The notes under the pieces are model-generated. The model saw only the letters and a list, made by a program, of their open reading frames with translations. It did not search any database and was not told the origin of the DNA. From Rotaria socialis (lineage: Eukaryota > Rotifera > Eurotatoria > Philodinida > Philodinidae): a stretch of DNA of 64,000 bases. The translations under genes were made by a program, and so were the position numbers. Location of the stretch: NCBI GenBank assembly GCA_905331475.1, contig CAJNYU010001742.1, positions 124,001-188,000 of the forward strand, written 5' to 3'. This document shows, piece after piece, positions 1-11,884 of this stretch (the stretch's first letter is position 1; every line of letters starts with the position of its first letter).

Positions 1-593
1 TCATTATGCGAACTATGATTGATTCAATAGCATTGAAAGGAAAATAAACTAAAAAGCTTGACCTTTTCTCATGTAGAATATTTCTTATTGTTGAATAATA
101 GTCTCACGTTTATTATCAATCGATAGATATTTTCAATTCTCTCACCTATGCAATTCAAATTCATGAAAATATTTAATGCAAACAAATAGGAATGAATCGT
201 GCATAAGAGTGATTTTTCCTAAAAAAAAAACATATTGAGTTCATTAAGTTCTTATTCTTAATCTCTAGATTATTTCATCAATTCGATTTTCCTACATAAA
301 TGAAATAGTTTTATTATTTTTCTATTTGTTCGATACTAATTTGCCCATGCTCAATGTACCATATCGTTTTTGTATAGCTAAGTACAAAATAGACAATACT
401 TGATGCTCAATCATTGCTCTCCTTATCTCGCTACGATGAGTTCTATAAGAAGTGAATGTACTTAGAATAAAAACGTCCTACAGAAAAGTATGTTTTTTTT
501 TATTCAGATTTTGATCGAAAATGCATGATTATAGAATATCTATCGTTTGTTTGAAAAACTCTCATTAAATGTTCACTTTTCTTTTATCAGCGT
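1..593. other. gene-free flank
   Basis: AT-rich sequence downstream of the stop codon of the minus-strand kinase at 594. It presumably includes that gene's 3' UTR. I see no open frame with coding-like composition, no RNA gene and no repeat beyond short A/T runs. Confidence 0.6.
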
Positions 594-2320
594 TTATGCA
601 TAAATAGGTGATCCATGTCGTTTTTGTACTTGATTAACACCACCTTGAGTTTGAATTCGATTCGTAGTCATTGCATTTACATAAGAAATCGATGAGCCAT
701 GATTGTCAGTATTCGTTTGCTTAGCTAGCCACGGATGTTTTTGTATTAGTTCAATTGGCCATCGTTGCGTTACTTCAGATTGAAGCATACGTGCAATGAG
801 ATCTTGTACTTCGGATGAACCTTCACTACCAAAACGAAGACCACCTTTTGTCATTTGTGCTTCAATCATTTTTTTAATATCAGAATCATCGAAAGGCATT
901 TTTGAATAGATCTATCAATGATAACAAAACATGACGAAATAAATAAATAAATAAATAGCGTTTACCATGATATATAAGATACATCCTGCTGACCAAATAT
1001 CATAAAGTTTCGGATTACTAGACGTGAAGAATGATGTTAAATAAAATCCAAGATACTATTTTATACGATTCAATAACATACTATTCTTGGCCACGAAGAA
1101 TTTCAGGTGCAGCATATGCAGCCGAACCACAAAATGTTCGGCTTAAAATCTTTTTTTCAATTACATTCTTTTTATTTTCTGTACGAGGAGGGTCAACTAG
1201 TAAAAACGAGTTTTTTTAATCACAAAAAAGAAGCCTCTGTCGATGATGAAACGAACCACAATAGCGAGAAAATCCAAAATCAGCTAATTCTAGCAGAAGA
1301 GTTGAATAAAACATGATGAAATTTCATTATTGGAACTTACTAATGCGTAGATGATTATCAAGTAAAAGATTTTCACATCTGAAAATAGATCAAACTAGAT
1401 TATAGTCTACGTGATTCAATAGAAATTACTTCAAATCTCGATGGCATATATTTCGAAAATCTTAAACAATACAGACTTCAGGTGTCGCATAGAATAATAG
1501 GAAGAAAATTCTTACGAATATAATAAATAGCATCGCATAATTCACGAAACATGCGTCGTGCCACTGATTCTTGTAGACGAGTCGTTTTCTAGAAGCTAAA
1601 CAACGTCTAATATATCACCTTTCATAGATGTTCAACAAAAATATGTATAATTATTGTTTTGCAAAATGCAAAATGAACTAAATTCTAGCTAAGAGCATTT
1701 TCAATTTCTTACATTAATATAATCAAGAAGATCTCCATTTGATGCATACTCCATCACGATTAATGTTAGAGATTTGGTTTCAAGAATTTGTTGTACCTTT
1801 TAATAGAAATGACTCTATGATTTTAGTTATTCTTAAAATTAACTTTGATAATATTTGGATGATCTAATGTTCGAATAATATCAAGTTCACGTGGTAAAAA
1901 TTTAGAGACGAAATCAGAAGGAGCTTTATCACGATCGATGATTTTCACGGCGAATTCTTTGTTATCAATCTCTCGTATGCATCTTCTATATTCAATAAAG
2001 AAAACCAGAGTAATCAATTGAATTGAAACTTGTTATCTTGTCAAAATGTTTTACTTGACTTTTGCATAAGAGCCAGTACCAATTAATTTTTCATTGATAC
2101 GAAATCCTAATTGGAGAAGTGGTTGCTGAGCATCTGTACTTGTTGAATAATTTTTTGTACCAGTTGATGAATAAAGTTTGGATCTTGCTGGAAATTGTTG
2201 TCCTTGAGTAGTAAATTTAGGATTTTTTAAACCTTTAGGATCGTGTTTTCCATTGGTAAATGACAGAGAATTATTCATACTAGCGATCATGAATTTGTCG
2301 ACGCCACTTCGAGATAACAT
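594..2320 (-). CDS. TSSK-like serine/threonine protein kinase (10 exons)
   Basis: Cytosolic Ser/Thr kinase resembling the testis-specific kinase (TSSK) branch of the CAMK group. Exons on the minus strand: 2320-2055, 1985-1844, 1796-1713, 1588-1516, 1460-1430, 1378-1341, 1283-about 1260, about 1196-1082, 1017-966 and 911-594, giving about 380 aa. An N-terminal extension of about 75 residues, rich in Ser/Lys/Gln, precedes the kinase domain. Visible motifs, in order: glycine loop [15 protein letters not shown] with the ATP-anchoring Lys, HRDLKCEN (catalytic Asp), [20 protein letters not shown] (activation segment and APE), DIWSAG and MPFDD. HRDLKCEN and MPFDD are typical of TSSKs. One exon is only 31 nt, yet it carries the HRD loop. 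The junction in the activation loop is uncertain: a 63-nt intron (about 1259-1197) with a weak GTGGTT donor fits best. Family assignment is firm; the exact TSSK subtype is not. Confidence 0.85.
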
Positions 2321-5300
2321 TCAATGAATAAATATCATAGTCTTATAAATCATAGATAAATAATAAGTATTCTTTGTTTAATATAAATACGATAATGAAA
2401 ATTAAAAATTATATAAACGAACAAAATTCAAAGAAAAACAATTTGAAATTAATGCGCTTGTTATGATCTTGTGTATGTATCGAAGTGATGTAGACACACA
2501 AATGAATAAGAAGATTAAATTAACAGATAAGATGAAGTTCTACGAAGGATTCGAAATTCGCAAATTATCGAACCGAAAAGCATGCGCAATCATATCAGCA
2601 CATACTTTTCGCTTACGCACAAATATTAAAGTTGGCATGGAAACAATATATATGCTGCCTTGTTTTTTTATTGTTATTTGTTCAATCAAAATTAAAACGA
2701 ATCATTTAACAACAAAATATTTTACATAAATTTTCGCTAAAATTTTTAAATCAACTCAATAATGAATCATCATTCATATTTAGGATATTCCATCCATAGA
2801 ATAAATTAGAAATCTTTATCAACAGACGTTCTCAACATGATTTTTTCGGAAATTTAATTTTTTTCCCATTCGAGATCTAGAATAATTAATTTTGAGAAAA
2901 TATTCGGTACGAATACTATTTCGACGATGACGAAATCATTTTTGAAAATAGATTTTTATTTTTACTTATTACTTAAATTAATTGACTATTTTGCATTGAA
3001 ACGCTAATTACAGTCATTCGATCATTTTAGTAGAACTGTGCTTAGAAGAAAGCATCGCTGTAACTATTTTATCCAATGGTGAAGTTGACCGATTTGTCTG
3101 AAGTATCATAGATCTAAACAATTGTGATAAAAAAAGGATATTTAAACAAAGTCAATTCCACATTTAAGTAGTATTTGATGACTACTGTAGATGATTACCC
3201 ATCCAATTGTTATCATATTTCTCATAGTTTCTATGAATTCAATTTATTCTCATAGACTAAACGAACAGTATCTCGTAGATTTTATCGTATCGGTACATTC
3301 AAATTAACAAAAATCATTATGAATACGAATGACATGTTTTTGTAGTTGATTTTACTATGCTATTAGTCTAAAATATAATTATTAACGCATGAATATTAAT
3401 CTTAAATATTTGCATACTCTTTGAAACAAGTATCTATCTCTACTAAACTTCAGTAATATTTCAAATGCATTTTCACCATCAATGAATTAAAACAAATAAA
3501 TGTTCTTTTCAACATAGATCTCGTTTCAAATTCTAATATCACAACTCTGGTTTCTGTCCACACTGAATGCGATTGAGGAATATCTTGAAACGCTTCAAAA
3601 TAAACAAAGACTAGCAACATAAGTATAGTACAAAAATAAATGATGAATTTTGCTTAATAATAAAATGCAAGTTAACTACATTATAACTTTTGATACTGTT
3701 TCTATAGATCATCTCATAATACTTAATTCCGCATTACATTAGTCAATGCTGGGTATAAAATTTGACAGTGAAATTTGTTTTAAAGCACCATTTAAAGACG
3801 CCATATTGCTTTTATAGATAAATTCTTGAGTAAAATAGGCCCTTCGAAAAAGATACGATAAACAAAGTTTTTATGGTTGGCTACGAAATAGAGATAAAGC
3901 TGTGATCGTTTTTCAGCTTCGATGCTGTAAATAACCCTATAATTGACATCGAGAAGAATAAAACAGAAGATTATTGTCGATATTTTTAACTTTCATTGAC
4001 AAGAAATTATATAACAATACGAAAATTCTAATCATGATCAAGATAAAATGCAAAGTTCGACGGCTAAAACCTGAGCAAGTACGATTATGAATGCATTAAG
4101 ATAAAATAGAGCACACTGAAATATTCTGACAAAAAAAGGACTACAATGAAAATATCAAGGAAACAATAAGAAAGTTATTATTTTATTTATTTCAGTCATT
4201 TTGCATGAGAAAAAGATCCTGTTCATGCCGAAGGTAACGTACACGGCGCTCCGAGTTTCTGTGATTGTTGTTTCAGATAAAAATTTTATATACTAATAGA
4301 AACAGATTTGTGTGCTTTGCGAAAAGAAAAATGAATAAAATATTGTTTGACATGTTTTGTGAAACGAACAGAGAAAGGCAAAAAACGAGCAGTGTGTTAA
4401 TGATTAATTCAATGACAAAAAAAAAACAATATAATAGGTCACTTCGCGATAATACCTTGACAATACCATCACTAGCAAAAGCAAATACGAAATGTCAAAG
4501 TGTCAATATAAGAATGAAAAAATAGTAGATCAAAACCCTACATTATATTTTGTTGAGCAAAAATAATAAAATAAAATGATACACGAAACTTATTATCAGA
4601 TAGATTTTAAAATATTACAAGTTCCATATTATTATAAAGAAAAAAATGAATTAGTAATTCGTTTTATTTTTATACCGTATGATTACAGAAGCGAAATATA
4701 CATAGATAATGAAGATTTAAGATAACGAAGAGTACTTTATAATTACACAGAAAAAAAATTGCACTGTATGTTTAAAATCATGAAAATATCTAAAACGATG
4801 AATAATAATTAATCGTCTCGCAAAATACACTTTGTATTTGAAATAATTAAGGTAATTGTATGAACGTTTTGCTGGATTATAAATTGTATTAACTTTCAAT
4901 CACGAAAAGAAGAACAAAAACAATTACATTAAACTAGAAAGACGTCTGCAATGATGTAGAATGAAGATTCTTGCACACTGTTAAGAATGTGTGCCATGAG
5001 GAGAATTAACTTCTTCATATGTTGAATAAAGTTCTTTTCGGTTGATTGAAGCTCGATTGTTTTTTTTGTCAAGAAATTGAACGGCTCAATGAATAAGTAA
5101 AATTTCAAAAACAAAACTTAATTTAATCATCGGCCAACCTATTTTAATGGTTCTAAATGAAAAGATTATCAAATTCGAAGGTATGCATAGTTCAAACTGC
5201 TAGAATTTATGTATTTCATCAATAACACAAAAAAATATTTATTTTTGATTGAATAAATTCAATGGATATAGAAACACAACCATATGCTAAATACGCAGAT

Positions 5301-5844
5301 TTATTTTCGATTTATTTACAGTTGAAAAATTCTATTTGTCAGTACAAATCGATAATGAAACATGAATAAATTCTCGATTTTTACAAATCAGAAACCTCCT
5401 TATATACATATGTATATAAGTTTACGATAAAACTTACAGAAATTCAAATACTTAAATAATGATATAAATGAACAACATAACTGTCAATAGATGAGTTTGA
5501 CATCTGTATGTATTCGCAACATTCTATACAACGATTTTTTTCTTTGTTGTATTTTTGTTTCGGTCAAAATTAGATATGTGATGATGTTTGACTTGATCCT
5601 TTCGTTTCTATTTTTTTCTTACTCGTTGACTCACAATCCCTTGTTGTGTGTCTCTTGATAAAATGAGAATTTTTCTTGTTTCATCGAAAGCCAATGAAAA
5701 CAAAGGTTTATTATAAAATCGAATACCGAGGTTATTTTTTCACTTAAGAATTACCGTTACGTTTACTAGATAAAATTCTTCTTACACAAAGATCACTTTT
5801 TATCAACATCGACAACTCGATTTAAGCATTACAATTCAACGAAC
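2321..5844. other. intergenic, no gene seen
   Basis: About 3.5 kb between two divergently transcribed genes (kinase on minus, C2 protein on plus), so both promoters probably lie here. Open frames of 60-90 codons exist (for example 2463-2729 and 4265-4525), but their A/T-driven residue composition and lack of family resemblance give no support for coding. A short AT palindrome sits near 5402-5420. Confidence 0.5.
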
Positions 5845-6284
5845 ATGTCTCACGAAACTCTTCAAGTTATTGTTGTCGAAGGTCGCAATCTTAAAGACAA
5901 AGATACATTTGGTCAAAATGATGCTTATATTGAATTATATCTAGACAAAAATTATAAACAACGAACATCAACCATTAAAGATACAAATTCACCAGTATGG
6001 AATGAAACATTTAATTTGTAAGTGACTGTTTTCATCTTTCGATTCATAACTGTATGATTTTTGTTTTCGTGTGACGAAATAGTAATTTACTTAAAGGACA
6101 AGATCATTTACATATTCAAGTATATGATGAAGATGTCGTCGGTAAAGATTCAATTGGTGCAGCAAAGATTAGTTTGAAGAAAATTCAACAAGCTGGTGGA
6201 AAGTTAGATGAATGGATTAAATTACCCGCTCATCTTGGTCTTGGTTCAAATGGTGAAATTCATCTTATTTTACGACTTAGCTAA
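5845..6284 (+). CDS. small single C2-domain protein (2 exons)
   Basis: A 124-residue protein made almost entirely of one C2 domain, a beta-sandwich that binds phospholipid, often in a Ca2+-dependent way. Exons 5845-6017 and 6083-6284 join in phase (split Phe codon), removing a 65-nt intron. The N-terminus starts with a typical C2 first strand (LQVIVVEGRNL), followed by KDKDTFGQNDAYIEL and SPVWNETF. The second half has LHIQVYDEDVVGKDSIG and ends in strand IHLILRLS. Aspartates in the two putative calcium loops (KDKD/ND and YDED/KD) are present, so calcium binding is plausible. There is no signal peptide, membrane segment or other domain. Similar one-C2 proteins are usually labelled C2-domain or elicitor-responsive-like; the partner is unknown. 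A poly(A) signal AATAAA lies at 6318-6323, 34 nt after the stop. Confidence 0.87.
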
Positions 6285-6717
6285 AGATTAGATAATAATG
6301 GTGTGGTTAAAAAAAATAATAAATTAATGATAGAATATTATGTATCAGAAAGTTTTTTATTTTTATTTTTCAATTATCATCCATATCAGTAAAAACAAAA
6401 TATAGAATTGATCGCCGTAATAAATCTATCAGCCATAATGTACAAACAAATAAAAAGAAAAAGGGAGTGTGCTATTTGACGAGGGGCCCCAAGCGTAGAG
6501 AAATGTAATCTACAATCACACGTGGAGAAAGGGCAAATGTAAAAGAACAGAAAAGATTCACGGTGCTTGATAAGCAAAGAAAAAAAAAGAGGACGCTAAA
6601 TACATCGGGCATATTATTCTTTCCTCTCCAACTATTATATAAAGGAAAGACAAACACAATATAACGGGTCATAATAAAGCCAAAATTTACTGAAAACACC
6701 TAGAAAATTTGCCAAAT

Positions 6718-8989
6718 ATGTTATCTAAGCTTGTATGCAAACAAGTACTTAATCATGGACTTCGTTTAACATCACGTGCTGCATCAGCACCAGCACAGCA
6801 AGTAGTAATCAATAGAAAACCAGAAGTAAAATATCAAAAGGTTTGTTTTTCCATAATAATAAATGCATGTGCGCAAGATTTACTCATACGTCTTTTTGTG
6901 TATTTCTAGCTTTTTATTAACAATGAGTTTGTTGATTCTTTAAGCGGTGCTTCATTTGATGTTATTAATCCAGCTACTGGTGGTGTCATCGCTCAAGTTG
7001 CCGATGGTTCAGCAGTATGATTTGTTGCTCTGAATTTTTCATAGGTTTCACTAAATTGAATTATATTATTATTTCAATAGAAAGATGTTGATCGAGCAGT
7101 AAAAGCTGCTAACAACGCTTTTCGACTTGGTTCCGAATGGCGTCGTATGGTTAGCATAACAAATTGTTTGCCTTTGAATAATAAAAGAAAAACAACTTCT
7201 TATTTAGGATCCTGCAGATCGTGGTGCTCTTCTTTACAAACTTGCCGATCTTATTGAGCGCGATCGTGCTTATATTGCTGCTTTAGAAACATATAATAAT
7301 GGCAAACCATTCAAAGATGCATATAATATTGACATACCGCATTGCATTGCTGTTCTTCGGTATACGAGATATCATTAGTTTACATTCATATGTTTATTGT
7401 CATTCGTTGTCTCGTTATTTATGTAGATACTATGCAGGTTGGCCAGATAAAATAAATGGAAGAGTTTTACCTGTTGGTGGCGATTTCTTTTCTTATACAC
7501 GACGTGAACCTGTTGGTGTTGTCGGTCAAATTATTCCAGTAGGTGAAAATTTTTTACGCTGAATTCTAATTGGCTTTGATTTTGATTCTATTTTTCAGTG
7601 GAATTTTCCAATGATTTTACTCTGTTGGAAAATTGGTCCTGCTGTAGTAACTGGTTGTACAACAGTTGTTAAACTTGATGAGCATACACCTTTAACAGGT
7701 CTTTATACAGCAAAATTAATTCAAGAAGCCGGTTTTCCTCCAGTCAGTTTTTAAAAATGTTTCTTGAATTTGTTTTTTTTTTAACAAAAATTCTATTTCT
7801 GAACAGGGTGTCGTCAATATTATTGCCGGTGATGGACCCAATTGCGGAGGTTCAATTGTAAAACATCCAGATGTTCATAAAATAGCTTTTACTGGTTCAA
7901 CACATGTTGGTAAAATTATTGGAGCTGAAGCAGCTAAATTGGTTAAACGTACAACACTTGAACTTGGTGGAAAATCACCAAATATCGTCTTTGCTGATTG
8001 TGATCGTATGTATTAAGAAACAAAATATTGTTTTTGAATTTTGATGTAATATTTATTTATTGTATCTTGCAGTTGACAACGCTGTTGAAATGTCTCATTT
8101 TGCTCTATTCTTTAATCAAGGACAATGCTGTTGTGGTATGTTGAAATCATTTTGTTAGAGACTTTCATTATGTAAAAAAGAGAAATAATTTATATTTAGC
8201 TGGATCACGCACGTTTGTTGAAGAGAAAATTTATGATGAATTTGTTCAACGCAGTATTGAACGTACGAAACGACGAAAAATTGGAGATCCATATGATGAA
8301 AGTACTGAACAAGGACCTCAAGTAAACAATTCAAATGAAAAACATGAAAATAATTTATACTTTATCCATTCTTTGTTTTGTTTTGTTTTAGATCAGCCAA
8401 GAACAAATGGATAAAATTTTAGATTTGATTGACTCAGGAAAGAAATCTGGCGCTAAATTAGTTGCCGGTGGTCGGCGTGAAGGAGACAAAGGTTTCTTTG
8501 TTCAACCAACATTGTTCACTGATGTAAAAGATGATCATCGAATTGCTCGTGAAGAAGTAATTAATGAATTTTGTCTTTTGTTTCTAATAAGTTCCTTGTT
8601 TTCTATTGAAAGATTTTTGGACCGGTAATGCAAATTTTAAAATTTAAATCAATCGATGAAGTTATTGAACGAGCTAATAGTACAGAATATGGTTTGGCTG
8701 CCAGTATTTTCACCAAAGATTTAGACAAAGCTATTGTTGTTAGTAATGGACTTCGAGCAGGTTCAGTTTGGGTTAATACTTATGATAACTTTGACCCTGC
8801 TGCACCATTTGGTGGATTTAAACAAAGTGGTCTTGGTCGAGAAAAGAGTGAATTTTCTTTAGATTCGTACACCGAAACTAAATGTGTATGTATTTCAAAT
8901 AGAAAAATAAAAAGTTTGTCCTTATTGTATGAATCTATTTGTCTTTTTTTTTATAGGTTACAATCAAAATTTCGGAACGAAATTCATAA
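6718..8989 (+). CDS. ALDH2: mitochondrial aldehyde dehydrogenase, ALDH2-type (12 exons)
   Basis: NAD(P)+-dependent oxidation of aldehydes to carboxylic acids in the mitochondrial matrix. Exons: 6718-6840, 6910-7014, 7081-7149, 7208-7359, 7427-7538, 7599-7742, 7807-8005, 8073-8135, 8200-8321, 8392-8556, 8613-8885 and 8957-8989. All joins keep frame, giving 519 aa; vertebrate ALDH2 precursors are about 517. The N-terminus ([20 protein letters not shown]) is basic, hydroxylated and free of acidic residues, as in a mitochondrial presequence. Family signatures: WNFPMILL, the cofactor-loop [21 protein letters not shown] with the general-base Glu, and NQGQCCCAGSR with the catalytic Cys in the triple-Cys context of ALDH2. 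Also present are [20 protein letters not shown] and a C-terminus ending ISERNS. The ATG at 6718 is the first ATG of the frame. An AATAAA is at 9182-9187. ALDH1-type is the alternative, but the presequence favours ALDH2. Confidence 0.95.
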
Positions 8990-10101
8990 TTATACATTCA
9001 AGATCACCAAAATCAAGGAAGATCTTCTGCGATCTTATTTCAAAAGAAGAACTTTTTTCTCTTACATTTTACTTTCATTACGTATTTCCTACTAGCGCCA
9101 ATCAGTAGTTAGCTGGATTTCATATTATAGAATATAATCACTTTGTTTAGGGTTCAGAAGAAAAAAATGTGAAACATTAACAATAAACATAAATCATTGT
9201 CGTTTACTTATGAAGTTAATCACAAGAATAATAGGAATCATCATCTACTGTATAAAATAATGAACAATTCTTAAATCTACTTTAAAATTCATAAATTTCA
9301 TTTGTTCTTTAATCAATAAACTTAATTCAATTATCAACATTGCTTTGTAAAATGAGTTGTCTGTAAAAGTTACATTTTACTGTTTTAATTTCTAATCAAG
9401 AAACTCTTTTTCGTGATACTTTATGGTGAATTAGAGTATATACTTGATCAAATGAATTTTGTATGTTGTATAGCGGCATGTTTAGAAAGCAGAACTGATC
9501 TTTAAAAGTTAGTATCTTTTATAGATTTCTATCAAATTGTCAAAATTCTGAATCAAGTAGCTAGACTTTACAAGTTGCAGATTGATCACGATATCATTTA
9601 TGAATGAAACATTGTACTAGAAATATCGACGCCTTTTGTTTGTTGACTATAATATTTATTGAAATCTCAAATCGGATTTGGCTAAGGATAAATTTGCATA
9701 TTTAAGAATAACATTTTACTTTTAGTTAAGACTATCGAGAATTAAGAAGTAGCTTTCTATAATAAGAGATTGTAAGATAGTTAATGATATCAAAAGATGA
9801 CAATAATACAAATGACAAAATTCTTTGAGCAAGCATCAATACATATATCCTTATTTAGAATTAGCGTTGTAGTTGAATACATCAAATTGTTCTTTATTAT
9901 AAAATGTGTGATCAAAGTAAACGAGATGTGTGAATCGTCAAAACAAAAGGATGAAGTTGATCAATTGAGCTCCTTCTATGAAATTCGAGGGGAATTATCA
10001 TACGAGAAAAACATCAACATTGATTATTATGACTACCAAACGAACAGTGATTCTTTTCACTAGAATTCGAGATAAATCTGCATGAAACAAAAAGAAATCT
10101 G

Positions 10102-10154
<53 letters not shown>
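10102..10154. repeat. (AAT)n microsatellite
   Basis: About 17 uninterrupted ATA/AAT trinucleotide units, read directly. No coding frame runs through it. Confidence 0.95.
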
Positions 10155-10156
<2 letters not shown>

Positions 10157-10287
10157 AACATACTTATTAATTTAATTTATGGTTGATATTTAATTAAAAC
10201 ATCGATATAAATATTTCGAAGAAAAAAAAGTTTACAATCATATCTATTCTATCTCTTTTGTATGGCGAATATTTCGCATCTCGAGCA

Positions 10288-10491
10288 ATGATCGATGATG
10301 ATATGAAATCAATTCAACAATCACACCAACGCTTAAAATTAACTATATATCATATCAAATCATTTGATCATAGTTCAAATTTTATCAATAACCTTTTTTT
10401 TGAACTATACACTCATCTTATTCAAGGTTTAAATATTCTTCCACACCCAAAAAATTTTAATCGTACTGAACGACCGATACGCATATTATAA
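10288..10491 (+). pseudogene. orphan ORF fragment or possible lost terminal exon
   Basis: An open frame with codon use like the real genes here (CAA, CGA, TTA, ATT preferred). It begins in-frame well before 10258, has an ATG at 10288 and stops at 10491. Read from that ATG it gives 67 residues, mixed hydrophilic, with no membrane segment or motif I recognise. The frame stays open upstream to about 10200, and no good splice acceptor or companion exon is visible. It could be a relic exon, a small unrecognised protein or chance. No function is proposed. Confidence 0.2.
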
Positions 10492-11244
10492 AATACAACC
10501 AAAAAAAGAAACATTTTCTCATTTATTACAAAACAGAACAACAACTCAATTAAAGTTTTTCAAACAATTTTTTATTATGTAATCATCAACGGTAGAATAA
10601 AAAAATCAATTTATTTATACGAGAATGAATTTAAAATAAAAAGGCTATTTTTGAAAAAAGCAATACACAAATAGAAAAATAATATTTATAACGTAATCAT
10701 CTCATGCATATCAGAAAAAACAAATCCGAAAATAGTAATTAATTTTATGAAGAAGGCCATTCATAAAAATAATGATAATATAAAAACAAACAAAAAAAAT
10801 GTCATATAAATGGGACAAAAAAAACATAAAAGATAAATTGAAAAGATTATATTCAATAAGAACCTGAAAATCTATCGATTTGTTGCTATTATAATTTATA
10901 TTATATATATATATATATATATCTTGTATTACATTCAAGGTAAAGAAGAAAAAATGAGCATTTTGAATAAATAAAAAGAAACATCAATCATAGTAATATC
11001 AACAAGCACAAAGAAAAAACAATTAAACCATTTATTTTTAAATCCATTGTACAGTCAACAGTCGGTGTCTAATTTGATAAGCATAGAGTATTTTCTTTCG
11101 AACAAAGATGATCTTTATCATGCATTAATAAATTTCACTTGAGTCAAATGAGACTTAGCCACAATATTTCAACGATCTGTTTCTTCGATGTTCAGTCTAT
11201 TAATTTAATAAAATTACGATGTGTACTTGTGACTTTTTCATGTT

Positions 11245-11270
11245 TGGACAGACATCGAAAAGTCTGTCCA
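11245..11270. repeat. perfect 9-bp stem hairpin
   Basis: TGGACAGAC and its exact reverse complement GTCTGTCCA are separated by 8 nt (ATCGAAAA). It lies about 615 nt upstream of the Ser/Pro-rich gene. It could be a structured 5' element, a transposon remnant or a protein-binding palindrome. Confidence 0.6.
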
Positions 11271-11694
11271 ATTAGACGGGAGCGTGCTATCTTTGTAACC
11301 GTACGAGATTAAAGAAAAAAGAAATTGGAGAGTCTCGCACACTGCTTTCGACCTCTAATCCCTTATGAGTATAGGCGCGTGCGCCACGTAACTGTCCTTT
11401 GTGAGTTGTATATGTTGAAACACCTTTTCCGCTCTCTTTCTAACTCGCCGCTTGCTCGTCTTTTTTTTTCTCGACATTTCGTATGCTTCTCTACTTGTTT
11501 GTAAGCATGACTTAATCGCTCGCCGTTCATTGCTCGCTTCGTTCATACATTTGCCGTTGAATATCGAGTAAGAAACCTTGTCCTCAACCCTTCTACATCA
11601 CCCGATACACTCATCATTTATTACATATAAAGCATCGTCATAAATAAAACGAACGACGAAGAACAAGAAGGCATGAGATGGATGACTGAGCGAG

Positions 11695-11702
11695 AATGAG
11701 AA

Positions 11703-11734
<32 letters not shown>

Positions 11735-11750
11735 TGAGAGAGATATACAG
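11695..11750. repeat. GA-rich tract upstream of gene
   Basis: Purine-rich GAGA/CAGA repeats on the plus strand, ending about 135 nt before the ATG at 11885. GAGA tracts are common in invertebrate promoters and 5' UTRs; regulatory function here is inference. Confidence 0.5.
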
Positions 11751-11884
11751 AGAAACGAAAATGAATGAGAAGTAAAATACGCATATACCAGAAGGTTAAA
11801 ATCAATCGTTGATGCTTAGGAAAGATTACATTTCTCAGTTTCTAATATTAATTATATGAGTAGAAAAGCGTTGCTCAAATAAAT

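Larger units (their letters stand above)
8990..11884. other. intergenic region with simple repeats
   Basis: About 2.9 kb between the ALDH gene and the Ser/Pro-rich gene. It holds an (AAT)n tract at 10102-10154, one coding-like ORF at 10288-10491 (listed separately), an AT tract at 10902-10922, a perfect 9-bp hairpin at 11245-11270 and a GA-rich tract at 11695-11750. The GA tract lies about 150 nt before the next gene's start and may be part of its promoter or 5' UTR. Confidence 0.5.

Noticed and set aside
10102-10154. Regular repeat considered as a CRISPR-like array
   Set aside because: Uniform trinucleotide microsatellite without spacers, in a eukaryotic genome.
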